This document shows positions 15,523-25,296 of a stretch of DNA of 64,000 bases, piece after piece. The stretch's first letter is position 1, and each line of letters begins with the position of its first letter. Under the pieces are notes generated by a model. The model saw only the letters and a list, made by a program, of their open reading frames with translations. It was not told the DNA's origin and did not search any database. A program made the translations under genes and the position numbers. The stretch comes from JADJLQ01 sp034439915 (GTDB lineage: Bacteria; Bacteroidota; Bacteroidia; Chitinophagales; Saprospiraceae), in assembly GCA_034439915.1 (NCBI GenBank), contig JAWXBI010000101.1, positions 6,657 to 70,656 of the forward strand. The letters run 5' to 3'.

Positions 15523-17196
15523 TCAGGCTTTTGGAGTAGTGGCAGTTCCGGTAAATACTTTTGATCCTTTCATTTTAGACGCAGCTTCCAGTGCTTTCAC
15601 GGCATTGACATAGGACCCCGACTTGCAGAGTTGGCTCAACAGTACGGTCTCGGATGAACCCGGTTTATTAACCTTTATATTGGAGACATTCCCATTTTTT
15701 AATATTGCTTTTTTGACTTGTTTGGCACTCAGTTTAGGATAATAGGATCGGATCAAAGCAGCCACCCCAGCCATCACCGGAGAAGCCATGCTGGTGCCAT
15801 CTGCAAATTCGTAGTTATTATCAGGGGCTGTACTGTAGATCCGCACTCCGGGAGAAAATATATCTACTGACTTTTTACCGTAATTCGAAAAGGAGGCTAC
15901 CATGTCCGATCCGATAGTAAAAGAAAGGGCACCGACATCCAACCAGTTTTTAACTTCTTTTTTTACAAATAGCCCTTTGCGGTCAAGGGTTTTGACCGGG
16001 TAATGGGTGGTTTCATCGTTATCTTCTCCGGCATTGCCTGAAGCATGCACCAATAAAACATCATGTTTTTCGGCATATCGAATGGCATCGTCCACCGCTT
16101 TTTTGTAAGGTGATTCGCCTTTGCCAAAGCTCATATTGATCACTTTGGCTCCTTGGTCAACAGCATATCGTATAGAGTTGGCCACATCCTTGTCCCGCTC
16201 ATCTCCATCCGGTACTGCCCGCAGAGCCATTATTTTTACATTGGCAGCCACGCCGTCCATACCAATACGATTGTCCCGAACGGCAGCAATAATGCCGGCT
16301 ACGTGAGTACCGTGAAATGCATCAGGTCCTTTTACATCGTTGTTGCCATAAAAACGTTCGTTGATGTTTTCGTACGTGTCACCTACAATTTTTCTGGAAT
16401 CAAAATCCGCGTTGTATTGGTATAAAAACTTTGCTTCCAGGTCAGCCCGGGGCCCGCTGTATTGTTGTTTGATGGATTGATTAATCTGGTCAAAGGAGTT
16501 GAGATAAGGCTGTTCTTCCAGCACACTCAACAAAATTTTTTGCCCAATATTGACATACATATTGCTCGTAGTATCAATTCGTTCCAGGTTGGTTTTATTA
16601 AGCGGCAAAGAACCTAATTCTTTTTTAACCGCATCCACTACTTCAAGCAGGATGGTCTCGTTGCGACGCAGGTCTTTCCACTGGGCCTCTGCATCAGCCC
16701 GTTTGCCTTCAATGTTTTTTTCCAGGTCGAGGTATTTTTGGTGTTCTGCTTTGGCTGCTGCATCTAATTTGGTCACATCGGCATGCAGGTATTTTTTCCT
16801 CCAGGTACCCAGTGTTCGGGTGGCTTCATAGGTATCATGGTGTACATTGGCCCCGGACGCATTACCAATAAAATTCCAACCGTAAATATCATCGATGTAC
16901 CCGTTTTGATCATCATCTTTTCCATTGCCGGGAATTTCTTTGGGATTGACCCATATATTTTGTTTGAGGTCCTCGTGTTGTACATCAACACCCCCATCAA
17001 TAACTGCAACTATAACCTGATAAGAGGGCTTCCCTTTCAGAATGGTTTTGTAGGCTTCATCTGCACTTACTCCGGGCATTTTACTCTCGGGATCTTTTAG
17101 TTGCCAATTGATCAGGTGCTGCGGGTCATATTGGGCAACCAGAGGTTGCTTGAAAAGCAGGAAAACAGTAATAATTATTCCTAGTGAAAATTTCAT
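15523..17196 (-). CDS. S8 (subtilisin-like) serine peptidase with a large insertion
   Basis: Secreted subtilase of 557 residues with a signal peptide ending near residue 21 (PLVAQ). Catalytic residues are D67 (VAVIDGGVD), H295 (HGTHVAGIIAA), oxyanion N388 (HASGNAGED) and S469 (DGTSMASPVMAG). The D-H distance of 228 residues is far longer than the roughly 35-40 of subtilisin; residues about 115-285 form a helical, charged insertion rich in Lys, Glu and Ala that could be a coiled coil. Similar inserted subtilases are known in Bacteroidota. No T9SS C-terminal domain is seen. It is divergent from the outer-membrane protein gene at 17351. Confidence 0.9.
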   Translation of the reverse strand: MKFSLGIIITVFLLFKQPLVAQYDPQHLINWQLKDPESKMPGVSADEAYKTILKGKPSYQVIVAVIDGGVDVQHEDLKQNIWVNPKEIPGNGKDDDQNGYIDDIYGWNFIGNASGANVHHDTYEATRTLGTWRKKYLHADVTKLDAAAKAEHQKYLDLEKNIEGKRADAEAQWKDLRRNETILLEVVDAVKKELGSLPLNKTNLERIDTTSNMYVNIGQKILLSVLEEQPYLNSFDQINQSIKQQYSGPRADLEAKFLYQYNADFDSRKIVGDTYENINERFYGNNDVKGPDAFHGTHVAGIIAAVRDNRIGMDGVAANVKIMALRAVPDGDERDKDVANSIRYAVDQGAKVINMSFGKGESPYKKAVDDAIRYAEKHDVLLVHASGNAGEDNDETTHYPVKTLDRKGLFVKKEVKNWLDVGALSFTIGSDMVASFSNYGKKSVDIFSPGVRIYSTAPDNNYEFADGTSMASPVMAGVAALIRSYYPKLSAKQVKKAILKNGNVSNIKVNKPGSSETVLLSQLCKSGSYVNAVKALEAASKMKGSKVFTGTATTPKA

Positions 17197-17350
17197 ATCA
17201 CAAATAACTCCAATTCACCAAAATTAGATGATGGATTAACCCATTTTAACATATAATTCACTTGATTCATTGCCAAATGGGTAAATATGACCGTATGCTG
17301 GGAAAGATTAGATAATTTTGCCTGAATTTTTATCGTTAGCTAATGGTCCC

Positions 17351-18025
17351 ATGAAAAAGGTATTATTGCTGTTGCCCTTGTTTTCCCTGATCTTTACCAG
17401 ATCGACAGGCCAGAATATTCAGATCGGCGGAATGTTGGGGGCGACCTTACTGCAAGGCGACTATCCCTCTTATTCATTTGGAGACACCTTTCGTATCCTG
17501 GCAAATCCCGGATTTGGAATTTTTATCCGCAGGCCGGTCAACCAGTCTTTTGGTATAAAAGCCTCTGTTTATTTTTCGTCTTTTGCCGGTGATGACCATT
17601 TGAATCCAGTATTATTAGGTAGTCGCACCCCCACAGATTTTAAATACTCGTTTATGGAATTTCAGGTTAGCGGTGAATATTATCCGTTTCATTTTAATTT
17701 CATACAAAGACAAGCATCCTTTTTTGTAATGAGTGGAATATCAGCAACCAAAACTACCATCAATAATACCGATATCAGTGAGGATTGTCCATTGTTCAAC
17801 CTTAATATTCCATTTGGCGGTGGTTTTCGCCTGCAGGTGAGTGAGTTGTTGCAAGCTACTCTTCAGGCCGAAGTATCCATGAGTTTTAGTGACTGCCTGG
17901 ATGGATATCATGGGTTTACCAATGTAAAGGACCTTTATTCTTCCATTAAATTGGGTATTTCATACGGTATAGTGCCCGAAGCAAATAAGGGAAAAGGTAA
18001 ATCCATAGGCTGCCCGGCGTTCTGA
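17351..18025 (+). CDS. Outer-membrane beta-barrel protein, unknown
   Basis: A 224-residue protein with a signal peptide (MKKVLLLLPLFSLIFTRSTGQ, cleavage after the Gly-Gln) followed by alternating hydrophobic and aromatic beta strands (IGGMLGATLLQGDY, FGIFIRRP, FGIKASVYFSS, ISYGIVPE), as in small porin-like barrels of the type often annotated outer membrane beta-barrel protein. The frame opens at 17318 but ATG 17351 is the one that begins a proper signal peptide. A TAATTTTG element at 17313-17320 could be its -7 box. Function not known. Confidence 0.7.
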   Translation: MKKVLLLLPLFSLIFTRSTGQNIQIGGMLGATLLQGDYPSYSFGDTFRILANPGFGIFIRRPVNQSFGIKASVYFSSFAGDDHLNPVLLGSRTPTDFKYSFMEFQVSGEYYPFHFNFIQRQASFFVMSGISATKTTINNTDISEDCPLFNLNIPFGGGFRLQVSELLQATLQAEVSMSFSDCLDGYHGFTNVKDLYSSIKLGISYGIVPEANKGKGKSIGCPAF

Positions 18026-18066
18026 AATTGACGACTCTCTAAAAATTCTGGATCTTTGTTGTCGAC

Positions 18067-19998
18067 GTGGACGAACAAAAGCCATATTCCATATTAAAAA
18101 AATATTGGGGGTACCAAACATTCCGGACCCGCCAGGAAAATATTATTTTTTCCATTTTAGCGGGCAAAGACACCCTGGCCCTCTTGCCTACAGGCGCCGG
18201 TAAATCCTTGTGTTACCAGGTTCCTGCACTTTGTAATGAAGGTTTGTGCCTGGTTTTTTCCCCGTTGATTTCTTTGATGAATGACCAGGTACAGCACTTA
18301 AAACAGAAAAAGATTCCGGCAGAACTTATTCATTCCGGGCTGTCCCGTAAAGAAATTGATCGTATCCTGGACAATTGTTTTCATGGTGGCACCAAATTGC
18401 TTTATTTGTCACCAGAAAGATTGTTTTCACCCGCTGCCTGGGAGAGACTGATCCGTATGAAGATCAATTTAATCGCTGTAGATGAAGCCCATTGTATTAG
18501 CCAGTGGGGTTATGATTTCAGACCATCCTACCTTGAAATTGCCAGGATCAGGGAGTGGTTGCCGGATACCCCGGTGCTGGCATTGACTGCAACTGCCACA
18601 CCGGAAGTAACCCGTGATATCCAGGAAAAATTATTATTCAGGGAAGAGAACATCATCAAATCCAGTTTCGCCAGGAATAATCTGGCTTATTTGGTATTGA
18701 AAGAAGAAGATAAATGGTCCAGAATGACAACCATTCTGCAAAAAGTCAGGGGCTGCGGTATTGTTTACGTTCGTAATCGGAAGACCGCAAAACTAGCACA
18801 GGAATACCTTAATCAAAACCAGATTAAGGCAACTTATTACCATGCAGGTTTAAGTCAGGATGAGCGGGTCGAACGCGAAAATCTTTGGAAAAACAATGAA
18901 GTTCAGGTAATCTGTGCTACCAATGCCTTTGGTATGGGTATTGACAAACCCGATGTCCGGGTGGTAGTCCACCTCGATACTCCTGAAAGTATGGAAGCCT
19001 ATTTTCAGGAGGCTGGTCGTGCCGGACGGGATGGAATGAAGTCTTATGCCGTATTATTGATCGGACCCGGGGATAAAAAAGCCATGATGGACCGGTTTGA
19101 AGCCAATTTCCCTTCGCTGGATTTTATCAAACAGGTATATCAAACCCTTGCGGTGAACTATCAGATGGCCACCGGCAGTATATCCGAAGAGTCCTTTCCA
19201 TTTGACCTGGTCACGTTCTGTGAGCTGTATAAGTTTTCTATCCTGCCTGCCATAGAAGCTTTGAAAGTGTTGGAGCACTCCGGTTTGATTGTTTTACATG
19301 ACGGGGTTTACCAGCCATCGCTGCTGCAGGTTATAGCCGATAAAGAAACATTATACCGGTATCAGGTCAAACATGCAGAAGAAGATGCCTTGCTTAAAGC
19401 CATATTGAGGTCTTACGAGGGGGTGTTTTATCAGCCGGTCAAAATCTCAGAATACCGAATTGCGAAAATGATGGAAATTCACGAGGATGATGTGGCGATG
19501 TTGTTTCAATCCCTGCATCAATCCGGTATAATCCGGTATCAATCCAAATCGGATCAGGCCAGGATTTTTTTTAAAGGCGAACGCCAAAAACAATCCGCTG
19601 TGCAGATCGACCAGGCCTGGTATTCTTTCAGAAAAAACAGGGCAAAAGTCCAACTTGAAAAAATCTGGTCTTATGCTGAATCCGATCAATGCCGCAGCCT
19701 CATCATGCAGGAATATTTTGGTGACCCGGATACAGAAGATTGCCGCATTTGTGATAACTGTTTAAAAAAATATAAGCTGGATGAAGATCAGGAGCTCGTT
19801 TATAAGGGAAAAATCCTGACCATGATCCAACAACGAACCACCTTGCCTTTGCAGGAATTGGTTTCATCCTTTTCAGTGCTTAGAAAAGACAAAATCATTG
19901 AACTGCTGGAGTTGCTGGAAGGCGAAAACCTGATCCATATGGATCAACAAATGGTCATCCATCTTCAAACCCCTGATCGACGTCCGGTTGCGGATTAA
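18067..19998 (+). CDS. recQ: RecQ-type ATP-dependent DNA helicase
   Basis: 3'-5' superfamily 2 helicase in recombination repair, 643 residues. Motif 0 is YQTFRTRQENII (16-27), Walker A PTGAGKS (41-47), the DEAH box is in AVDEAHCISQWGYDFRP, and motif VI is in QEAGRAGRDG. A RecQ-C-terminal zinc-binding region follows with Cys residues in CRSLIMQEYFGD and CRICDNC, then a winged-helix part. There is no HRDC domain; the chain ends shortly after the winged helix. The start is a GTG (18067); no in-frame ATG is nearby. Confidence 0.95.
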   Translation: MDEQKPYSILKKYWGYQTFRTRQENIIFSILAGKDTLALLPTGAGKSLCYQVPALCNEGLCLVFSPLISLMNDQVQHLKQKKIPAELIHSGLSRKEIDRILDNCFHGGTKLLYLSPERLFSPAAWERLIRMKINLIAVDEAHCISQWGYDFRPSYLEIARIREWLPDTPVLALTATATPEVTRDIQEKLLFREENIIKSSFARNNLAYLVLKEEDKWSRMTTILQKVRGCGIVYVRNRKTAKLAQEYLNQNQIKATYYHAGLSQDERVERENLWKNNEVQVICATNAFGMGIDKPDVRVVVHLDTPESMEAYFQEAGRAGRDGMKSYAVLLIGPGDKKAMMDRFEANFPSLDFIKQVYQTLAVNYQMATGSISEESFPFDLVTFCELYKFSILPAIEALKVLEHSGLIVLHDGVYQPSLLQVIADKETLYRYQVKHAEEDALLKAILRSYEGVFYQPVKISEYRIAKMMEIHEDDVAMLFQSLHQSGIIRYQSKSDQARIFFKGERQKQSAVQIDQAWYSFRKNRAKVQLEKIWSYAESDQCRSLIMQEYFGDPDTEDCRICDNCLKKYKLDEDQELVYKGKILTMIQQRTTLPLQELVSSFSVLRKDKIIELLELLEGENLIHMDQQMVIHLQTPDRRPVAD

Positions 19999-20027
19999 TT
20001 CCAACGGCATTGACTACATTTGAACGC

Positions 20028-21149
20028 GTGAAATCCATTTCGATATTTGTTTCCAATGACCTGGTCACTGATCAAAGGATGCAACGGTTTGCCGGTGCTT
20101 TGCACCATATGGGTTGGAAAGTAACACTTATCGGAAGGCTTAAAAAAAAATCCAAACCCCTGGCAAGATCTGATTATAAGGTACTCCGCGTAAATACAAT
20201 ATTTGAGCAAGGTCTTTTATTTTATGGGGTGATCAACCTTGTATTTTTTGTAAGGGCATTGTTTTCCGGCTCCAGCGTATTATACTCAGTAGATCTGGAT
20301 ACATTGCCGGCTGTCAGGTTGGCAGCCTATCTCCGGAACAAAACTTTGGTATGGGATTGTCACGAAATCTTTCCTTATATGCCTGAACTCTATGCCAGGC
20401 CGTTTAAGCAGCATATTTGGAAAACCATTGAAAAAATAGCTGTTCCCGGATTAAAACATGTCCTTACGGTCACCACCGGTGTTGCACGATATCTGAATGA
20501 AAGTTATGGCATAGTCCCGTCGATAGTACACAACTATCCTTATACCATAAAAGCGTATTCCACGCTTGATGATAAAATAAAATCAGAAATGGTTTTATTT
20601 CAGGGAGCCATTAATGAAGGAAGGTGCCTGGATGTCCTTATCCGTTCTATTCAATATGTAAATCCTCCGATGAAGTTGATCATAGCCGGTGACGGACCTT
20701 TAAAAAATGAGCTGGAGTTTTTGTCTGTATCTATGGGCTTGTCTCATCGGATTAAATTTACCGGTGAACTGCACCCGGATGAATTGAAAAAGCTGACGGA
20801 TCAGGCCAGGATAGGCATTAGTTTATTGAATGCTGAACACCGCAATTCATGGATTTCATTAGCCAATAAAAACCTGGACTATATCATGGCAGTGCTACCT
20901 GCGATTACAGTTGATTTTCCGGAATACAGGGCTATCAACCGACGATGGCAGGTCGCGACGTTGTTGACGGATACCCACGAACAAACCATATCGGCTGCTA
21001 TAAATCAACTGTATGCGGACCAGGAATTATATTCAAAACGGATGCAAAATTGTCTGGAGGCACGCAAAGAATTGTGTTGGGAAAAAGAGGTCGGAGTATT
21101 TCAGAAATTTATGGAACAGTTACCGGTCCAGATGGATGGTCCCTTTTAA
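20028..21149 (+). CDS. GT4-like glycosyltransferase
   Basis: A 373-residue GT-B glycosyltransferase. N-terminal half: ISIFVSNDLVTDQRMQR and WDCHEIFPYMPELY; C-terminal half: LFQGAINEGRCLDVLIRSIQ, LIIAGDGPLKNEL and IKFTGELHPDEL, the nucleotide-sugar-binding features of GT4 enzymes. Probably adds a sugar to a surface glycan or glycolipid; the acceptor is not indicated by neighbours. The frame can be opened from TTG 20010, but GTG 20028 fits the family start (KSISIFVSND). The last 30 bases overlap the end of the convergent phzF-like gene. Confidence 0.85.
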   Translation: MKSISIFVSNDLVTDQRMQRFAGALHHMGWKVTLIGRLKKKSKPLARSDYKVLRVNTIFEQGLLFYGVINLVFFVRALFSGSSVLYSVDLDTLPAVRLAAYLRNKTLVWDCHEIFPYMPELYARPFKQHIWKTIEKIAVPGLKHVLTVTTGVARYLNESYGIVPSIVHNYPYTIKAYSTLDDKIKSEMVLFQGAINEGRCLDVLIRSIQYVNPPMKLIIAGDGPLKNELEFLSVSMGLSHRIKFTGELHPDELKKLTDQARIGISLLNAEHRNSWISLANKNLDYIMAVLPAITVDFPEYRAINRRWQVATLLTDTHEQTISAAINQLYADQELYSKRMQNCLEARKELCWEKEVGVFQKFMEQLPVQMDGPF

Positions 21150-21914
21150 AAACAAACGGGCATAACCCCCGATTTTGACCCGGTCGCCTTCCAGGGAACA
21201 AAATAATGTACCTCCTCGTGCAGAAATCTGACGGGCTGTGAAGGACAGTTTATTTAATCGCTCAGCCCAAAACGGAGTCAAGGTAGTATGTGCACTGCCG
21301 GTAACCGGGTCTTCATCTATCCCGCTCTGAGGAAAAAAACACCTTGATACGAAATCGCAGGAATCTCCTGGGGCAGTAACGATCAACCCACGTGAAGGTA
21401 ATTGGGCGATCAGATGAAGGTCGGGCTTGAGGGCCGCCAATTGTTTTTCCGATTCCATGAGGACGAGATAATCGGATTTACCAACATAACACACCTGAAC
21501 GGGAAGACCCAAAGCCTCCGTAATGATAGCAGGACAATCAACCGGAACTAAATTGTCTTTAGGAAAATCCAACGTCAATAATTCATCCTTTCTTGAAACA
21601 TACAATGGTCCGCTGCGCGAATCAAAACAAATGGATTGTTTCTCATAATTTCTTTTAAAAAACAATACATACGCACTGGCGAGCGTGGCATGTCCGCACA
21701 AGTCCACTTCGACCGTAGGAGTAAACCAACGTATCTTAAAGTGATCACCCTGGGTCCAGACATAGGCAGTTTCGGCCAGATTGTTTTCAGCGGCAATAGA
21801 TTGCAAAATATCATCCGGCAACTCATCTTCCATCAGACAAACAGCAGCAGGGTTGCCATGAAAAACCTGGTCTGTAAAAGCGTCAACCTGAAAAACAGGA
21901 ATAATAATCATCAT
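21120..21914 (-). CDS. PhzF family isomerase/epimerase
   Basis: A 264-residue protein with the diaminopimelate-epimerase-like double fold. PVFQVDAFTDQVFHGNPAAVC at the N-terminus, AENNLAETAYV with the catalytic Glu, FTPTVEVDLCGHATLASA and DPVTGSAHTTLTPFW are hallmarks. PhzF itself isomerises a phenazine precursor; most homologues have unknown substrates. Its start overlaps the stop of the upstream PLP decarboxylase by four bases (ATGA), so the pair is likely co-translated and may act on the same metabolite. Two adjacent ATG codons (21914, 21911) are possible. Confidence 0.88.
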   Translation of the reverse strand: MMIIIPVFQVDAFTDQVFHGNPAAVCLMEDELPDDILQSIAAENNLAETAYVWTQGDHFKIRWFTPTVEVDLCGHATLASAYVLFFKRNYEKQSICFDSRSGPLYVSRKDELLTLDFPKDNLVPVDCPAIITEALGLPVQVCYVGKSDYLVLMESEKQLAALKPDLHLIAQLPSRGLIVTAPGDSCDFVSRCFFPQSGIDEDPVTGSAHTTLTPFWAERLNKLSFTARQISARGGTLFCSLEGDRVKIGGYARLFLKGTIHLDR

Positions 21915-23335
21915 GAAATTAAATACTTGAGAGAAATGATATGGTGCGCAAGTTTTTTTAAATGGGCGAGGGTAGTGTGCGGGTTCATTAATGCGGTCCT
22001 GAAATAATATGAACCCTGGATGGTGGTTTGGACTATGTAATAATTACCTTCCAAAACCAGGTGCTCCCTGATCTTTGCATTGAGCTGATCGATTTGTTCA
22101 ACCGGTACATCATCCGGCACATAACGAAAGCATACAATATTGGATTGAGGAGGGCAGGCTATTTTAAAAACACCGGTTTGAATCAGGTAATCTGAAAAAT
22201 CCTGCGCCAGCTGGTATTGTTGTTCCACGTTGGCCCCGAGAGCTTTTTCTCCCAATTGATGTAATAAGGTATACGCTTTTAATACCATCATCGTTTTGGT
22301 ACATTCGAAAGTCCTTTTACCTACCTGAAACCATTCGTCGGTCGGTTCATAAAACAGATATTGAGCTCCCTGGGCAAAGGTATGATAGGAGTCCTGAATG
22401 GATTTAAATACCAGGGAGGTACACAAGATCGAGCATTGTAATAATTTATGAAAATCAATCGTAATGGAATCAGCCTGGGATGAGCCCTGGAGCAAGACCC
22501 GGTGGTGTTCACTGAATACAACAGCACCTCCATGGGCCCCGTCAATATGCAGCCAGATATTATGTTTTTTGCAGAACTCACCAATGGGTACCAAAGCATC
22601 ATAGGATCCGGTGGCTGTACTCCCGGAATTGGCTACAAATGCAAATACCTCTTGTCCCCGCTCCACCGCAGCTTGATAACAAGCTTCCATCTGATCGATA
22701 TCTGTTTGGAATTTATTGTTTACCGGCAACAGAATCATGCCACGTTGTCCGAGCCCCATAATTTTCGCGGCACGGGAAATACAATAATGTGATTCACTGG
22801 AAACCATTACTGCCAGGTCAGGAGCCTGGTAATACCCTTCCTCCCAATATTTTCCTTTGGAATATCTTTCGCGCGCTGCCAGCAATGCGGTCAGATTGGC
22901 AAGGGATCCACCGGATGTAAATATCCCTCCTGCCTGATGGTCCCATCCCATCAAGCGGCCAATCCTTTCGCAGATGGCCTTTTCCATGGCTACGGACACC
23001 TGCCCCATTTCATACACGGCCATTCCGTTGTTGAGGAGGGAGGCCACCATATCACTCAATAAGCTCAAAGGATGTGCAGTCGCCACCTGGTGCCCGACGT
23101 AACCCGGGTGATGCAAATGAGTAGAATTTTCAATGATTTTACTAAACAGATCCCGGAGCGATAGGGTAGGATTGTTAAGTTCTGAATTCCAGGTTTGAAA
23201 AGATTCTTCCGGATTAATCACTTTTAATACCGGAATGGATTCATGTTGACAGGCATCAAAATAACGGTCAATGACTGCAATCAATTCATGGGCATGTTGT
23301 TGGAATTCGGAGAATTCGTTGGAGGAACCAGGCAA
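21911..23335 (-). CDS. PLP-dependent group II decarboxylase
   Basis: A 474-residue fold-type I decarboxylase of the DDC/GAD family (aromatic amino acid, 2,4-diaminobutyrate or glutamate decarboxylases). GGIFTSGGSLANLTALLAAR, LHIDGAHGGAVV and the PLP lysine in TIDFHKLLQCS are visible. The substrate cannot be read from the motifs. The start codon appears to be TTG (23335), just after an in-frame TGA; the next candidate is TTG 17 codons later. Coupled to phzF downstream and 17 bases after the acidic hypothetical gene upstream. A second, different decarboxylase of this family is at 56011-57444. Confidence 0.88.
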   Translation of the reverse strand: MPGSSNEFSEFQQHAHELIAVIDRYFDACQHESIPVLKVINPEESFQTWNSELNNPTLSLRDLFSKIIENSTHLHHPGYVGHQVATAHPLSLLSDMVASLLNNGMAVYEMGQVSVAMEKAICERIGRLMGWDHQAGGIFTSGGSLANLTALLAARERYSKGKYWEEGYYQAPDLAVMVSSESHYCISRAAKIMGLGQRGMILLPVNNKFQTDIDQMEACYQAAVERGQEVFAFVANSGSTATGSYDALVPIGEFCKKHNIWLHIDGAHGGAVVFSEHHRVLLQGSSQADSITIDFHKLLQCSILCTSLVFKSIQDSYHTFAQGAQYLFYEPTDEWFQVGKRTFECTKTMMVLKAYTLLHQLGEKALGANVEQQYQLAQDFSDYLIQTGVFKIACPPQSNIVCFRYVPDDVPVEQIDQLNAKIREHLVLEGNYYIVQTTIQGSYYFRTALMNPHTTLAHLKKLAHHIISLKYLIS

Positions 23336-23352
23336 TCTAGGTCAAGATTGTA

Positions 23353-23745
23353 TTAATAGTTGTCATCATCCGGGAACGAGCTTTCAACATTTTCGATATC
23401 GTCCAGGGATACGTCGCCGGCAGTTTCTTCGATGTCCCCTTCGCTTTCAAAGATATCTTCTTCGTCGGCGGCAGGTATTTCGACTTCGGCCTCAGGGTCC
23501 AGTTCAGCAATATCTTTGACCGGTTTTGATTTTTTCTCAACCATTCTGATCAGATAATAGATATCATTTGTTTCAAACGGAATGGCAGAAACTCGTTTGC
23601 CGTCCCGGTCAAAAAAAGAAATCATAGCATCAGCGAATCCTACAGGGTAAGCTGCATGCAGTGATTTGGCGAGCTCAGGGGACAGGTTTTCATAGTCCTT
23701 TACAACTCTTTTCTTATTTACCTTAGTTTCTTCTTTCTTCTTCAT
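23353..23745 (-). CDS. Acidic-tailed hypothetical protein
   Basis: A 130-residue protein with a Lys-rich N-terminus (about 1-16), a short folded region (about 20-75: YENLSPELAKSLHAAYPVG, FFDRDGKRVSAIPFETNDIYYLIRM) and a tail with roughly half Asp and Glu. The middle looks like a small conserved Bacteroidota protein, but I do not recognise a named family. A TAAATTTG -7-like element lies upstream at 23809-23802 on the minus strand. It leads the decarboxylase-phzF run. Confidence 0.65.
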   Translation of the reverse strand: MKKKEETKVNKKRVVKDYENLSPELAKSLHAAYPVGFADAMISFFDRDGKRVSAIPFETNDIYYLIRMVEKKSKPVKDIAELDPEAEVEIPAADEEDIFESEGDIEETAGDVSLDDIENVESSFPDDDNY

Positions 23746-23927
23746 AAAAGTATCTATTAAGACCCGGATTGATGATAAATGGTTATCCTGTAGATATGCG
23801 ACAAATTTATATGGAGTTCTGTTTTATTACCAATTTAATATCAATATATTTTTGAAAAAAATTCAGCTTCTTGCTACGTTAAAAATGCGGGTTTGTAAGG
23901 ATTAGGGTTATTTTTGCCAACCGCACT

Positions 23928-25265
23928 GTGAATTTAAGTAGTTCCTATCGTAATATTTTCAAGATTTCAGCACCCATTATGATAGGCGGTGCTTCACAAA
24001 ATATTATCGCTCTCACAGATAGTTTGTTTTTGTACCATTATGATCAGCTGATGTTTGCCGCGATGGGCTTTGTGGGGGTCTATTATCTGATCATTGCAGC
24101 AATTGGATATGGGTTTTCGCGCGGTGGACAGATTTTTATTGCGCGCAGAATGGGAGAAAAAAACAGAATGGCCATTGGGCAGGTGACCCATACCATGATC
24201 TTTTTTGAATTGCTGATCGCTTTGATCATGTTTCTGCTCATGCAGTATGGCAGTGAAGCCCTCTTCAGAATGCTGGCCAAATCGGATACGATTATCCAAC
24301 ATAGCCTCGAATACATCAAATACAGGTCCTGGGGCGTGTTTTTTAGCTATTTGGGAGTTGCCTATGTGGCGCTTTATGCCGGTGTAGCCCGTACTTCTAT
24401 TATCGGATACCAGACCCTGGTGCTGATATTGATAAACCTCATCCTGAATTACGGATTTATATTTGGTCACTTTGGATTGCCAGCCATGGGCATTGGTGGG
24501 GCAGGCCTGGCCAGTACCCTCGCTGAAATCATCGCCGTGGGCATATTTACCGTTTACATTTTTTTTGATAATAAGAAAAACCCTTACCATATATTTCAGT
24601 TTCATCCCATAATTTGGAAAACGATTCATCAAATAATTAAGGTTTCCGTGCCATTTATTATTCAATCCATCGTTGGCCTGGGATCCTGGTTTTTGTTGTT
24701 TTCATGGATTGAAAATATGGGGGAGCGGGAACTGGCTATTTCTAATCTTGGTCGAATAGCTTATTTGATACTCAGCGTACCCATCTGGGGGTATGCCGCC
24801 GGCATTCAAACCCTGGTGAGTGGCTATATAGGCAAGAGTAAATCGAGGGCCGTAATACCCATCATCTGGAAAACAGCCAAACTTTCCCTGTTGACGACCT
24901 GTATGCTCGCGGTTCCTTTCCTGATTTTACCGGAAATCTTATTGTATCCGCTATTGGGGGCTGAAGACATGAATCTAGTTTACGATGCCAAGCCGGTATT
25001 TGCAGTGATCATTGTATTGTTGGCGATGTTTTCGGTAGCTACCATTTTTTTTAATGGGCTCAGTGGGACAGGGGCTTCGTTTCAGGGATTAAATATTCAG
25101 ATCTTGTGCACGGTAATTTATATGCTGAGTGCTTTTTATATCATCAAAGTAAAAGAGATGGGCCTGATCTGGGCCTGGGCATCCGAAAGCATTTACTGGT
25201 TATTGATATTTATTACCTCGATCTATGCGCTCAATGGTGGAAAATGGAGGGGAATATTTGAATAA
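23928..25265 (+). CDS. MATE family efflux transporter
   Basis: Twelve-helix multidrug and toxic compound extrusion protein of 445 residues. FKISAPIMIGGASQNIIALTDSLFL at the N-terminus is the typical first helix of NorM-like proteins, with the second-half repeat beginning KVSVPFIIQSIVGLGSWFLLF around residue 240. Likely exports cationic compounds or a metabolite using an ion gradient. The start is a GTG; a TATTTTTG -7-like element ends about 11 bases before it. A 31-base gap leads to purM. Confidence 0.9.
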   Translation: MNLSSSYRNIFKISAPIMIGGASQNIIALTDSLFLYHYDQLMFAAMGFVGVYYLIIAAIGYGFSRGGQIFIARRMGEKNRMAIGQVTHTMIFFELLIALIMFLLMQYGSEALFRMLAKSDTIIQHSLEYIKYRSWGVFFSYLGVAYVALYAGVARTSIIGYQTLVLILINLILNYGFIFGHFGLPAMGIGGAGLASTLAEIIAVGIFTVYIFFDNKKNPYHIFQFHPIIWKTIHQIIKVSVPFIIQSIVGLGSWFLLFSWIENMGERELAISNLGRIAYLILSVPIWGYAAGIQTLVSGYIGKSKSRAVIPIIWKTAKLSLLTTCMLAVPFLILPEILLYPLLGAEDMNLVYDAKPVFAVIIVLLAMFSVATIFFNGLSGTGASFQGLNIQILCTVIYMLSAFYIIKVKEMGLIWAWASESIYWLLIFITSIYALNGGKWRGIFE

Positions 25266-25296
25266 AAATCAATGATTATATCTGAACTGAACAGGA

